From Merdimmobilis hominis (GTDB taxonomy: Bacteria > Bacillota > Clostridia > Oscillospirales > Ruminococcaceae), in assembly GCF_900104615.1 (NCBI RefSeq), contig NZ_LT629939.1, positions 1,263,223-1,327,222 of the forward strand: a stretch of 64,000 bases of DNA. Reading direction: 5' to 3'. Both the position numbers and the translations under genes were made by a program. The notes beneath the pieces were generated by a model. The model saw only the letters and a list, made by a program, of their open reading frames with translations. It did no database searches and was not told the origin of the DNA. How positions within the stretch are numbered: the stretch's first letter is position 1; the number at the start of each line of letters is the position of its first letter. Shown here in pieces: positions 47,930 to 57,045 of the stretch.

Positions 47930-48103
47930 TTACCGCTCGCTGTGATACTTCAAAAACTCTTCTTCGGGATAAAAAATGAAATCGTCCACGTCCCCGGTGG
48001 CGTTCATCCAGCTTTCTATCTCAATGGAATCCTGCCACCGCTCCTCCTGGAGAAGGGGGCTTGGTTCCGGCCAGCTTTTGATTGGTTGTTTGGGTTTTTC
48101 CAT
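47930..48103 (-). CDS. Small acidic hypothetical protein of 57 residues
   Basis: On the minus strand an ATG at 48103 is preceded by a textbook AAGGAGG 10 nt upstream and opens a 57-codon frame: MEKPKQPIKSWPEPSPLLQE, then a Trp/acidic-rich core (IESWMNATGDVDDFIFYPEEE) ending in YHSER. It converges on the dehydrogenase terminator. The composition (many Asp/Glu, several Trp/Tyr/Phe, no Cys) looks like a real soluble protein. No family recognised. Confidence 0.72.
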   Translation of the reverse strand: MEKPKQPIKSWPEPSPLLQEERWQDSIEIESWMNATGDVDDFIFYPEEEFLKYHSER

Positions 48104-48231
48104 AGGGTGAGGACCTCCTTTTTCAAATGGGGCGATTCTGCTGTTTTTCCCCGGGACACGCTGCCCAAGGGAAAACTCCTATCAGTATACGTATGTACGG
48201 GCAAAAAAATACGTGAATTTGGGGATATGCG

Positions 48232-48260
48232 TTGCTATTTTTTGTGGCAAATCGTATAAT
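48232..48260 (+). promoter_or_regulatory. Promoter of the murD operon
   Basis: TTGCTA and TATAAT with a 17-nt spacer give a leader of about 205 nt before murD. A weaker TTGGAT/TATATT pair lies at 48428-48455. I see no gene between 48104 and 48474. Confidence 0.6.
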
Positions 48261-48474
48261 GAATAAGGCAAAAAATCGGTATTTTTCCTGGGAAATTCAA
48301 CTGGAACAGCTCTGGAGCAGAGGCGGGCGCCCTGGTAGATGAGAAAAGGGCTTGTCCATCTGGCGGCCAGCGGATTTTCGATGAAACCCCCGGCTGAAGG
48401 CCACAGGAATGCACAATTTATTGAATTTTGGATAGAATATTACTTATTGTATATTTGTGACGGGAGGAATGGGT

Positions 48475-49863
48475 ATGGATCCACGGGTCAAGGCGTTTAT
48501 GGACAGCATGAAAGGCAAACGGGTGGACATGATCGGCGTGGGGGTCAGCCATCGGGAGCTGATCCCTCTTTTGGTGAGCAAGGGGGCAAAAGTGGCCCTC
48601 TGCGACCGAAAGACCCGGGAGCAGCTGGGCGAAACCGCCGATTGGCTGGAAAGCTTGGGCGTCCAGCTGAAGCTGGGCCCCGATTATCTCGACCGGCTGG
48701 ATGGGGAGATCATCTTCCGCTCCCCAGGGATGAAGTACCTTACCCCCCAGCTGACTGCCGCCCGCCGGCGGGGCCAGGTGGTCACCAGCGAACTGGAGGT
48801 CTTTCTGGAGCTGTGCCCCTGCCCGGTGTACGGGGTGACCGGTTCCGACGGCAAGACCACCACCACTACCCTCATCGCTGAAATGCTGGAGAAGCAGGGC
48901 TTCACCGTCCACAAAGGGGGCAACATCGGCCGGGCGCTGCTGCCCATCCTGGAACAGGTCTCCCCCGATGACCGGGCGGTGGTGGAGCTCTCCAGCTTCC
49001 AGCTGATCTCCATGCGGTCCAGCCCCAAAGTGGCGGTGGTGACCAATGTGGCCCCCAACCATCTGGACGTCCACAAGGATATGGCGGAGTACATCGACGC
49101 CAAAAAGAACATCTTTGCCCACCAGACCGGGTTTTCCCGGACGGTGCTCAATTTAGACAATGAGATCACCGCCTCCTTCGGGGAGCTGACGAGGGGTGAG
49201 ACCTTCTTCTTCACCCGGCGCAAAAAGCCGGAACAGGGAGCCTTTTTGGGGGAGGACGGCACCCTCACCATGGTATACCGGGGGGAGGAAATCCCCATTC
49301 TGCCCATGGGGGAGATCCGCATCCCCGGCCTGCACAACGTGGAAAACTATCTGGCGGCCATCAGCGCCGTGTGGGGGGAGGTCTCCCCGGAAGTGATCTG
49401 CCAGGTGGCCCGCACCTTCGGCGGGGTGGAGCACCGCATTGAGTTTGTCCGGGAGCTCTGCGGGGTGAAATGGTACAACGATTCCATCGCCACCAGCCCC
49501 ACCCGAGCCATCGCCGGCCTCAACGCCTTTGACCAGAAGATGATCATCCTGGCCGGGGGCTACGATAAAAAAATCCCCTTTGAACCTCTGGCCCCAGTGA
49601 TGGTGGAGAAGGTAAAACTGCTGATTTTGACTGGGGTCACCGCCCCCAAAATCGAGGCGGCGGTCCGGGCCTGCCCGGGGTTTGCCGCCAGCGGCATGGA
49701 GATCCGCCACGCCAAGGATCTGGCCGAGGCAGTCGCCATCGCCCATCGGGAGGCCAAGGCTGGGGATGTGGTCTCCCTCTCCCCCGCCTGCGCCAGTTTT
49801 GACAGCTACCCCAATTTTGAGGAGCGGGGCAAACACTTCAAAGCCTTGGTCCACGCTCTGTAG
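48475..49863 (+). CDS. murD: UDP-N-acetylmuramoyl-L-alanine:D-glutamate ligase
   Basis: MurD adds D-Glu to UDP-MurNAc-L-Ala in peptidoglycan precursor synthesis. The 462-residue protein has an N-terminal Rossmann-like domain (VDMIGVGVSHRELIPLL), the ATP loop VYGVTGSDGKTTTTTLIAEM, a VVTNVAPNHLDVHKDMAEYI motif, and the C-terminal NDSIATSPTRAIAGL and LSPACASFDSYPNFEERG motifs typical of MurD. ATG at 48475 follows GGGAGGAA. It leads a five-gene operon with two aminopeptidases, an acetyltransferase and a PLP enzyme. Confidence 0.94.
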   Translation: MDPRVKAFMDSMKGKRVDMIGVGVSHRELIPLLVSKGAKVALCDRKTREQLGETADWLESLGVQLKLGPDYLDRLDGEIIFRSPGMKYLTPQLTAARRRGQVVTSELEVFLELCPCPVYGVTGSDGKTTTTTLIAEMLEKQGFTVHKGGNIGRALLPILEQVSPDDRAVVELSSFQLISMRSSPKVAVVTNVAPNHLDVHKDMAEYIDAKKNIFAHQTGFSRTVLNLDNEITASFGELTRGETFFFTRRKKPEQGAFLGEDGTLTMVYRGEEIPILPMGEIRIPGLHNVENYLAAISAVWGEVSPEVICQVARTFGGVEHRIEFVRELCGVKWYNDSIATSPTRAIAGLNAFDQKMIILAGGYDKKIPFEPLAPVMVEKVKLLILTGVTAPKIEAAVRACPGFAASGMEIRHAKDLAEAVAIAHREAKAGDVVSLSPACASFDSYPNFEERGKHFKALVHAL

Positions 49864-49878
49864 GGAGGAAATAAGGAT

Positions 49879-50898
49879 ATGAATACAACACAACTGCTGC
49901 TGGAACTCTCCGCCCTCACCGGGGTTTCCGGCCGGGAAGGCCCGGCGGCCCAGCGCTTAAAGGAACTGCTAACCCCTTATGGGAAGGTCAAGACCTCCCC
50001 TCTTGGCAGCATCTATGCCACTGTCCGGGAGCCTAAGGAGGGCGGGGCCCATGTCCTGCTGGCCGCCCATATGGATGAGATCGGCCTGGTGGTGACTTAT
50101 ATTGAGGAGAACGGCTTTTTGCGGGTGGCTCCGGTGGGCGGGGTGGACCGGCGGGTCATCACCGCATCGCCGGTGACCATCCACACCGAAAACGGCCCGG
50201 TCAAAGGGGTGGTGACCTCCATCCCGCCCCATCTGCAAAAGGGGGATGAAACCGACCTGCCCCGTGTGGAGGATGTCTTTGTGGACATCGGCTGCGATGG
50301 GGCGGAGGCCGCCCGCCGGGTGTGCCTGGGGGATCGGGCCACCATCGATGCCCAACCCCGGGAACTGCTGGGCGGCTTGGTCAGCGGCAAGGCCCTGGAC
50401 AACCGGGCCTCCTGCGCCTGCGTCCTGAAAGCTTTGGAGCTGCTGCAAGGGGAGCCCCTCCCCTGCGGGCTGACGGTGGCTTTCACCACCCAGGAGGAAA
50501 CCGGCGGGGTGGGCGCTAAGACGGTGGCCCACCTGGTAAACCCCACCCATGCGGTGGCTTTGGATGTCTCCTTCGGCCATACCCCCGACGCACCCCGCCA
50601 CAAGTGCGGCGTCTTGGAGGGCGGCCCCATGATCGGCATTGCCCCCATCTTGGATTACCGCCTCTCCCGGAAGCTGGAGGAGATCGCCAAAGGGGAGAAC
50701 ATCCCCTTCCAGCTGGAGGTGATGAACGGTTCCACCGGCACCGACGCCGACTCCATCGCCGGGACGGGCTGCGGCATAAAAACTGCCCTTATTTCCATCC
50801 CTGAGCGGTACATGCACTCCCCTATTGAAGTGCTCTCCCCCCGGGATGTGGACCACACCGCCCAGCTGCTGGCGGCATTTTTGAAGGAGGTGCGGTAA
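49879..50898 (+). CDS. M42-family aminopeptidase (first of a tandem pair)
   Basis: M42 enzymes are dizinc aminopeptidases that often form dodecameric shells and finish cytoplasmic peptide breakdown. In this 339-residue protein the metal and catalytic motifs are visible: LLAAHMDEIGLVV (first His and Asp), KALDNRAS (bridging Asp), TTQEETGGVGAK (catalytic Glu-Glu), and ALDVS (Asp), ending with RYMHSPIEVLSPRDVD (last His). It begins 15 nt after murD and ends 1 nt before the second M42 gene. Confidence 0.92.
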   Translation: MNTTQLLLELSALTGVSGREGPAAQRLKELLTPYGKVKTSPLGSIYATVREPKEGGAHVLLAAHMDEIGLVVTYIEENGFLRVAPVGGVDRRVITASPVTIHTENGPVKGVVTSIPPHLQKGDETDLPRVEDVFVDIGCDGAEAARRVCLGDRATIDAQPRELLGGLVSGKALDNRASCACVLKALELLQGEPLPCGLTVAFTTQEETGGVGAKTVAHLVNPTHAVALDVSFGHTPDAPRHKCGVLEGGPMIGIAPILDYRLSRKLEEIAKGENIPFQLEVMNGSTGTDADSIAGTGCGIKTALISIPERYMHSPIEVLSPRDVDHTAQLLAAFLKEVR

Positions 50899-50899
50899 C

Positions 50900-51916
50900 A
50901 TGCTGGAACTGCTACAAGAACTCAGCCTTCTGCCCGGCGTCTCCGGCCGGGAGGATTTGGTGCGGGAGCGGATCGCAAGGGAGGTTGCCCCCTATGCCCA
51001 GTGCAGAACCGACCCCTCCGGCAACTTGATCGCCTATAAAAAAGGCGCCCAAACCGGGGCGAAAACTGTCCTCTTTTCCGCCCACATGGATGAGGTGGGC
51101 TTTATTGTCACCTATATTGAGGAATCCGGCCTGCTGCGGTTTGCCGCCGTAGGGGGCATTGACACCCGGGTGGTGGTGGGCAAAAGCGTCCTTGTTGGGG
51201 ACAGCGGCCTCTACGGGGTGATCGGCACCAAGGCCATCCACATGCAGTCGCCGGGGGAACGGGGCAAAGCCCCTTCTATGGATGATTTGTATATTGATAT
51301 CGGCGCCTCCTCCAAAGAGGAAGCGGAAAAGGCGGTTCATCTGGGGGACCGGGCCAAATTTGCATCCTCCTTTGAACCCTTCGGCAAGGGGATGATCAAA
51401 GGCCCTGCCCTGGATGACCGGGCGGGCTGCGCTGTCCTCATCGAGCTGCTGAAAGAGGACCTGCCCTATGACATTGTCTGCGCTTTCACCGTCCAGGAGG
51501 AAACCAGCTGCCTGGGTGGGAGAACCGCCGCCTTTGGGGTGAACCCGGACATCGGGGTGATCCTGGAGGCCACCACTGCCTCGGATATCGCCGGGGTGGA
51601 GCCGGGCAAACAGGTGTGCCAGGTGGGCAGGGGGCCGGTGCTCTCCTTTATGGACAGGGGCACCATCTATGATTTTGATTTGTACTGTCAGGCTCTTGCC
51701 TGGGCTGGGGAGGCGGGAATCCCCTGCCAAACCAAGGCCGCAGTAGCGGGCGGCAACGAATCCAGGGCGGTCCAGTCGGCCGCAGGCGGTGCAAAGGTTC
51801 TGGGCCTCTCCCTGCCCTGCCGGTACCTCCATTCCCCTTCCTGTGTGCTTCAGATGGAGGATATAGAAAACGATTTGGCGCTGGTTCGCCTGCTGGCCCA
51901 GCGGCTGCCGGAATGA
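50900..51916 (+). CDS. M42-family aminopeptidase (second of the pair)
   Basis: A 338-residue paralogue of the preceding gene with the same motifs: FSAHMDEVGFIV, ALDDRAGC, TVQEETSCLGGRTA, VILEA in the Asp/Glu metal position, and RYLHSPSCVL. Divergence between the two copies is large, so they probably differ in substrate preference or form a hetero-oligomer. Its stop overlaps the next start (ATGA), indicating coupling. Confidence 0.92.
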   Translation: MLELLQELSLLPGVSGREDLVRERIAREVAPYAQCRTDPSGNLIAYKKGAQTGAKTVLFSAHMDEVGFIVTYIEESGLLRFAAVGGIDTRVVVGKSVLVGDSGLYGVIGTKAIHMQSPGERGKAPSMDDLYIDIGASSKEEAEKAVHLGDRAKFASSFEPFGKGMIKGPALDDRAGCAVLIELLKEDLPYDIVCAFTVQEETSCLGGRTAAFGVNPDIGVILEATTASDIAGVEPGKQVCQVGRGPVLSFMDRGTIYDFDLYCQALAWAGEAGIPCQTKAAVAGGNESRAVQSAAGGAKVLGLSLPCRYLHSPSCVLQMEDIENDLALVRLLAQRLPE

Positions 51917-52692
51917 TCCGCTTTTTAGAGGGGGAGCTTCTGCCCCAGTGGGAGGCGGCCTGCCGGCTGGAGCCGGTGTTTGGCGGCAAACTGGAGGCCC
52001 TCCTGGCGGTGTATGGGATGAACTCCCCCCACTGTGACTTCTGGGTGGCGCTGGATGGGGATGGCCTTCCCGCCGGCGGGGTGGGCCGGGAGGGGGATAC
52101 CCTCACCCTGGCTCTTTCCCAGAGTGTGGACACAGAAGAGTTGACCCAGTTTCTCGCCGCGGTCGGCGGCAGCTGGGCGGAGGGGCGGGATCCCTACCTT
52201 TCCTCCCTTGCGGAAAGATGCGGCTGTGCCCCGCGCAGCGCCCCGCTGCTGGAATACCGGGGGCCTTCGCCTCCCTGGGCAGCCCGGGAGGCTGACCGCC
52301 TGACCGATGTTTACCGGCTGCTCTGCGCCAGCGACCCCAGCTTTGAGAAAAATGCCCCCTATGGGCCATGGCTCTGCGGGTTTTCCGCCCGGGTGCGGAG
52401 CGGACGGGCCGCCGCCTTCCTCTGCCAGGAAGGGGGCAAGCCGGTGAGCACCGCTTCGGTGTACCACCTGGGGGCTGGGTATGGGATGATTGGCTCGGTG
52501 GCCACCTTGCCGGCATACCGGGGGAAAGGGTATGCCTCCCAGGCGGTGCTGGCCGCCGCAGGTTGGGTGATGTGCCGGGGCGCCATCCCAGTGCTGCTGC
52601 CTGCTGGGGAGGAACTTCTCCCCTTTTACACCCACCTGGGTTTTTCCCCTTGGGGGGAAGCCGGGCAGTTCTTTTTTGCCCCAACAAAATAA
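51913..52692 (+). CDS. GNAT-family N-acetyltransferase
   Basis: A 259-residue two-part protein. The C-terminal half has the GNAT acetyl-CoA motif GSVATLPAYRGKGYASQAVL, containing R-G-K-G-Y, and FYTHLGFSPWG near the end. The N-terminal 130 residues resemble a degenerate second GNAT domain. Substrate unknown; within this operon an amino-acid or peptide amine is a reasonable guess, nothing more. Confidence 0.82.
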   Translation: MIRFLEGELLPQWEAACRLEPVFGGKLEALLAVYGMNSPHCDFWVALDGDGLPAGGVGREGDTLTLALSQSVDTEELTQFLAAVGGSWAEGRDPYLSSLAERCGCAPRSAPLLEYRGPSPPWAAREADRLTDVYRLLCASDPSFEKNAPYGPWLCGFSARVRSGRAAAFLCQEGGKPVSTASVYHLGAGYGMIGSVATLPAYRGKGYASQAVLAAAGWVMCRGAIPVLLPAGEELLPFYTHLGFSPWGEAGQFFFAPTK

Positions 52693-52709
52693 CTTGGAGG
52701 AAATATAGC

Positions 52710-53981
52710 GTGAACAATCCATTTTTTAAGATAGATGAGAGGATCTTAACCCTGGCGGGCCGCGCAGAGGAGCGCTGCCGCCCGGTATTTGAGGAGATTG
52801 ACCGGCGGGCGGAATACAACGCCATGAAGGTGCTCTCCGCCTTTGGGGAACACCGGGTCAGCGAGAGCCACTTTGCCGGCTCCACCGGTTACGGGTACGG
52901 GGACATTGGGCGGGATACCTTAGACGCGGTCTTTGCCCAGATCGTCGGGGCGGAGGATGCCTTGGTCCGCCACAACTTTGTGTCCGGCACCCATGCCCTC
53001 ACCACCGCCCTGTTTGGGGTGCTGCGGCCCGGGGATGTGCTGCTCTCCCTCACCGGCGCGCCTTATGACACCATGGAGGAGGTTATTGGCATCCGGGGAG
53101 AGGGCTCCGGTTCCCTCAAGGATTTCGGTGTCCACTACCGGCAGCTGGATCTGCTGCCCGACGGCACCCCCGATTACGCCGCCATCCCAGAGGCGGTCAA
53201 AGGGGTAAAAGTGGCCTACATACAGCGCTCCCGAGGGTATTCCTTGCGGGATTCCCTTTCCATCGCCCACATTGAGGAGATTGCCAAACTGGTGAAACAG
53301 GGCAATCCTGACGCCATCTTGATGGTGGACAACTGCTACGGCGAGTTTGTGGAGGATAAAGAGCCCACCCAGGTGGGGGCGGACCTGATCATGGGCTCCC
53401 TGATCAAAAACCCCGGTGGCGGCATCGCCCGCACCGGCGGCTACATCGCCGGCCGCAAAGACCTGGTGGAATTGTGTGCCTACCGGCTCACCTCCCCCGG
53501 CATCGGCAAAGAGGCTGGCTGCACTCTGGGGGAAAACCGGAATATGTACCTGGGCCTGTTCCACGCCCCCACGGTGGTGGCCAGCGCTTTGAAAACAGCG
53601 GTGTTTGCCGCCAGCTTATTCAGCCTGCTGGGCTATGAGGTGCTGCCCAAGTTTGATGGGCACCGCACCGATATCATTCAAACGGTCTGCCTAAAGGATG
53701 AGCCCTCTCTGACCGCCTTTTGCCAAGGCATCCAGAAGGGCTCTCCAGTGGATTCCTTTGTGGTTCCAGAGGCCTGGGACATGCCCGGCTATGAAAGCCA
53801 GGTGATCATGGCCGCGGGAGCCTTCACCATGGGCGCATCCATTGAACTTTCCGCCGACGCCCCTATCCGGGAGCCTTTCGCCGCTTGGCTCCAGGGCGGA
53901 TTGACCTATCCTTCCGGAAAAATCGGGATTCTGCTGGCTGCCCAATCCATGCTGGAGGGCGGTTCCCTGACTTTAGTTTAG
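52710..53981 (+). CDS. PLP-dependent methionine gamma-lyase family protein (YnbB/aluminium-resistance type)
   Basis: A 423-residue fold-type I PLP enzyme. The family core is seen in STGYGYGDIGRDTLDAVFAQ, RHNFVSGTHALTTALFGVL (PLP phosphate pocket), ILMVDNCYGEFVE (Asp pairing with the PLP nitrogen), and the Lys in MGSLIKNPGGGIA. Members are annotated as methionine gamma-lyase-like or aluminium resistance proteins; the true reaction is unsettled. Start GTG at 52710 with TTGGAGG upstream. Last gene of the murD operon. Confidence 0.88.
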   Translation: MNNPFFKIDERILTLAGRAEERCRPVFEEIDRRAEYNAMKVLSAFGEHRVSESHFAGSTGYGYGDIGRDTLDAVFAQIVGAEDALVRHNFVSGTHALTTALFGVLRPGDVLLSLTGAPYDTMEEVIGIRGEGSGSLKDFGVHYRQLDLLPDGTPDYAAIPEAVKGVKVAYIQRSRGYSLRDSLSIAHIEEIAKLVKQGNPDAILMVDNCYGEFVEDKEPTQVGADLIMGSLIKNPGGGIARTGGYIAGRKDLVELCAYRLTSPGIGKEAGCTLGENRNMYLGLFHAPTVVASALKTAVFAASLFSLLGYEVLPKFDGHRTDIIQTVCLKDEPSLTAFCQGIQKGSPVDSFVVPEAWDMPGYESQVIMAAGAFTMGASIELSADAPIREPFAAWLQGGLTYPSGKIGILLAAQSMLEGGSLTLV

Positions 53982-54011
53982 TTGACAATCCTGCAAAGGG
54001 GATGGTATAAT
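53982..54011 (+). promoter_or_regulatory. Promoter of tRNA-Leu
   Basis: TTGACA begins one nt after the preceding stop codon; TATAAT follows with an 18-nt spacer, 15 nt before the tRNA. Confidence 0.88.
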
Positions 54012-54026
54012 CTTCTTTGCAGTTTT

Positions 54027-54111
54027 GCGGATATGGCGGAATTGGCAGACGCGCTAGATTTAGGCTCTAGTGGATCACTCCGTGCAGGTTCAAGTCCTGT
54101 TATCCGCACCA
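54027..54111 (+). tRNA. tRNA-Leu (UAG)
   Basis: Class II tRNA of 85 nt: acceptor GCGGATA/TATCCGC, anticodon stem CTAGA/TCTAG with loop TTTAGGC giving TAG, long variable arm, T-loop GGTTCAAGTCC, encoded CCA. Confidence 0.95.
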
Positions 54112-54118
54112 AAAATCC

Positions 54119-54151
54119 CGCCCTGGAGCCATTTTGCGCTCCGGGCGTTTT
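54119..54151 (+). terminator. Terminator of tRNA-Leu
   Basis: CGCCCTGGAGC and GCTCCGGGCG around CATTTTGC, then TTTTGC. Confidence 0.85.
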
Positions 54152-54233
54152 GCTTTGCCCAAGGTTTTCGCACGCGTCCAAAACAGGTCTAAACTGGCCA
54201 CGAAGGCCAGCGGCGAGCCGCCCCAGACAAATT

Positions 54234-54266
54234 GCGCACCTCTTTTTGGGAGGTGCGTTTTGTTTT
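54234..54266 (+). terminator. Second terminator hairpin after tRNA-Leu
   Basis: GCGCACCTC and GAGGTGCG around TTTTTGG, then TTTTGTTTT. The remaining 250 nt before the next gene hold no gene that I see. Confidence 0.75.
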
Positions 54267-54513
54267 ATACCACATTTAAAGCTGGCATCTTTTTATAAAA
54301 AGATAGGAAATGCTGCAAAAATTGGATCGTTTTATTGTACTGTAATAATAAATATCCGCACAAGTGCAGTAAAGATCTGTCAAAGGGGGGACCCGGCAGG
54401 AAGAAGTGAATGGTTCTTGCCAAAGGCCGGCGGTTCTATTGGAGAATAAGAACTTCTCCACCGGCAAAAGGGGGGGCGGAACCTTTTCAGGGAGAAAGAT
54501 AAGGGGTGGTTTT

Positions 54514-55692
54514 ATGAAACATATTTGCGATTTGTTGCTTTGCCTGGTTTTGTCGGCAAGCGTATGGGCCGGGGATGTTTTGCCTTGGGGGCAGGGCGAT
54601 GGCCAAATGATTTCCAGCGTCCCCGAGGAGTTTGCCTCAGTCCTCTGGTGGCGGGCGGGGGGCTTTGCCGCCGCGGTCCAATACCTGGAAATGGATTGGC
54701 CGGGGGATGATGGCCGTGAGCAGAGGGTATCGGTCACCAGCTTGTCAGAAATCCAGGACGAGTTGGCCCAGGCAATTGAGGCGGGAGAACAGCCGCCCGC
54801 TTTTGACCTATCCGGTGTTCCGGAACAGGAGGGGGTTCCCCTCGCCGTCAAAAATCTTTACTATAGAATACTTTCCAATAATCCACGGTACAAATATGCT
54901 TATGATTTCAATGCAGAGGTTGACCCGGATGGCCTGCTGCGCTGCACAGTCTCCTATATGCCATACCGCACAGGGGACTACCCTGATGGGTTTTGCAGTG
55001 TGGAAGTAGACAGCTTAAGGAGTTTGATAAAGGTGGCCCGGGATGGGCTGGGGCAGGAGAATATCCCTATACGCATCACGAACCTTAGCCTGACGGTTGA
55101 CGATATGAACAAGGCCCTTCAGCAGGTGGGCGGGGGGTATCTTTTCTGCCAGCTCAACCGGGATGGAACGGCTATAACAGTTGTCCCCCAGGGCGGGCTC
55201 ACTTTGGGGGAAGCCCGGGCGCGGCTGGCAGAAATCGATGGGTTGGCGGAACAGGTTTTTCTGGAAACGGTAGCAGCGGGAATGAGCCAGGCAGAACAGG
55301 CAGAGGCTTTGTACACCTATCTCACACAGAATGTGGATTATGACTTCCGCTACTATTCCCACCCAGGGGAAATGCCCTATGAATCCACCACCGCCTACGG
55401 GGCTCTCCACAACAATCTAGCGATCTGCGGCGGGTATGCACAGGCGTTTCAAACGCTTTTGGAAAAGGCGGGGATTCCCTGCATTACGGTCAGCGGGAAA
55501 GCAGGCGGAGAGAACCACATGTGGAATATGGCCAGGATAGATGGCCGCTGGCTTTATTACGATCCCACCGGCGATCGGGGCAGGGCCGATTATGGTTTCC
55601 TTTACTGCGGCGTTGAAGGGGAAGCTTTGGACCGTCATACATGGGATGCAGATTGGTTCAACCGGCTCTCAGAAGCTCTATTTTCATTGTGA
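54514..55692 (+). CDS. Secreted transglutaminase-like (cysteine protease fold) protein
   Basis: The N-terminus MKHICDLLLCLVLSASVWAG is a signal peptide with likely cleavage after SVWA. The C-terminal 130 residues form a transglutaminase-like domain with Cys305 in NLAICGGYAQAF, His335 in ENHMWNM and Asp350 in YYDPTGD, the complete catalytic triad. The middle third is unassigned. Such proteins in gut Clostridia are extracellular peptidases or crosslinkers of the cell envelope. AAGGGGTGG precedes the ATG. It stands alone. Confidence 0.85.
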   Translation: MKHICDLLLCLVLSASVWAGDVLPWGQGDGQMISSVPEEFASVLWWRAGGFAAAVQYLEMDWPGDDGREQRVSVTSLSEIQDELAQAIEAGEQPPAFDLSGVPEQEGVPLAVKNLYYRILSNNPRYKYAYDFNAEVDPDGLLRCTVSYMPYRTGDYPDGFCSVEVDSLRSLIKVARDGLGQENIPIRITNLSLTVDDMNKALQQVGGGYLFCQLNRDGTAITVVPQGGLTLGEARARLAEIDGLAEQVFLETVAAGMSQAEQAEALYTYLTQNVDYDFRYYSHPGEMPYESTTAYGALHNNLAICGGYAQAFQTLLEKAGIPCITVSGKAGGENHMWNMARIDGRWLYYDPTGDRGRADYGFLYCGVEGEALDRHTWDADWFNRLSEALFSL

Positions 55693-55874
55693 TTGCAAGT
55701 GGCGGCAAAAGGAACTAGGCCGAGCAGACCCCCACCGGGTTTAGCCCTTTGCGCCGGGAAGCATCTCCGGTTGCGCTTGTTCCATTGGAGCGGTTTCTTT
55801 CTTGTGAGAAATATCTATGTCCGTTGGTGTCCTATTGTTCGAACTGCTATATCTTCCAACAATAAGTCTTTTCA

Positions 55875-55903
55875 TTGCAGTTTTCCCTTAAATATAGTAT
55901 AAT
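55875..55903 (+). promoter_or_regulatory. Promoter of the URO-D family gene
   Basis: TTGCAG and TATAAT with a 17-nt spacer, 62 nt before the ATG at 55965. Confidence 0.78.
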
Positions 55904-55964
55904 GATTAATATAGAGAGACAAGTTGAGAAAAAATTAGTTAAAACAACAAAAGGGAGTGCAATT

Positions 55965-56969
55965 ATGATGACCAAGCGTGAAAGGTTTATGAACTTTCTC
56001 CAAAACAAACCGGTAGACCGTGTTCCCGTCGCATTTTTCCACCACTTCTGCCCTACCAGCGAGTGGGGTACGGGTGTGGTGAACCAAGACGCCTTTGAGC
56101 GCAACATCATCGGCCACAAATATGCCAGAGAGAAATTCGATCCCGATGTGATCAAAGTCATGAACGACACCTTGATGATCATGCCTGTGGATGTCTCTCA
56201 CGTAAAATGCGCCGCTGACCTGCGCAACGTGGAGGCCCCCTCTCTCAGTTCCGACTTCACCAAAAAGACCCTGGAACTGACCAAACGCACCTTGGAATTC
56301 TACAAAGATTCTGACGCCCCCACCTACGCCACCGGTTTCTCCCCCTCTATGGTGCTGCGCAAGAGCCTCTGCCCCGAGGCTTTTCAAGACACTGTCCTGC
56401 ACAAATACATGGAGGAAGATCCCGACGCGGTGGCCGCTGCCATGAAGAACCTTGCCGAAGGCATCAGCGCCATCAACGAAGCGCTGATCAAGGAAGGCGG
56501 CGTGGAGGGCATCTACCTGAGCGTCAACAACCAGTGCAATTTCTTCCCCGATGAGTTCTATCTCAAATACATCGCCCCCTATGAGAAAGATGTTCTAAAC
56601 AACGCCAACAAACTCAGCAACATCAACCTTCTCCATATCTGCGGATACCACGGCAGAACCAATAATCTTAACCTCTTCACCGACTTTGACGCCGCTGCGA
56701 TCAACTTCGCCGTCTATGTGGAAGGGGTCAGCCTGAAAGACGGCAAAAAGCTCTTTGGCGGAAAGCCGGTATTCGGCGGGTATGCCCAAGATAAGACCAT
56801 CTACACCGGTACCGAGCAGGAAGTCAAAGAATTTGCCTGGAAGATCCTGGATGAGTGCGGCCAGGTGGGCGTCATGCTGGGTGCGGACTGCACCGTTCCC
56901 AACGACATCGACGACACCCGTCTGGAGTGGGTCCGGCAGGCTGCCATTGAATATGCGGCTGCCCACTAA
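55965..56969 (+). CDS. Uroporphyrinogen decarboxylase family protein, likely a methyltransferase-type member
   Basis: A 334-residue URO-D fold protein: MTKRERFMNFLQNKPVDRVP at the start, then ICGYHGRTNNL and FGGYAQDKTIYTGTEQEVKE, with LGADCTVPNDI near the end. No heme genes are nearby and the DADAV-type active-site pattern of HemE is not evident; the His-Cys pair near LLHICGYHG and Cys in GADCTVP resemble zinc ligands of corrinoid methyltransferases such as MtaA. AAAGGGAG precedes ATGATG; upstream codons are within the promoter. Confidence 0.8.
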   Translation: MMTKRERFMNFLQNKPVDRVPVAFFHHFCPTSEWGTGVVNQDAFERNIIGHKYAREKFDPDVIKVMNDTLMIMPVDVSHVKCAADLRNVEAPSLSSDFTKKTLELTKRTLEFYKDSDAPTYATGFSPSMVLRKSLCPEAFQDTVLHKYMEEDPDAVAAAMKNLAEGISAINEALIKEGGVEGIYLSVNNQCNFFPDEFYLKYIAPYEKDVLNNANKLSNINLLHICGYHGRTNNLNLFTDFDAAAINFAVYVEGVSLKDGKKLFGGKPVFGGYAQDKTIYTGTEQEVKEFAWKILDECGQVGVMLGADCTVPNDIDDTRLEWVRQAAIEYAAAH

Positions 56970-56995
56970 GCCCTCCCAAAACACTGTTTTACATG

Positions 56996-57028
56996 AAAAA
57001 GCCCGGCCCCCATGGGGCCGGGCTTTTT
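56996..57028. terminator. Bidirectional terminator
   Basis: AAAAAGCCCGGCCCC and GGGGCCGGGCTTTTT around CAT, serving the converging URO-D and S9 genes. Confidence 0.92.
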
Positions 57029-57045
57029 GCCGCTGCAAAGGATCT

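Noticed and set aside
48339..48881. A 180-codon frame overlapping the murD start
   Set aside because: No ribosome site, and it overlaps the well-supported murD frame by about 400 nt.
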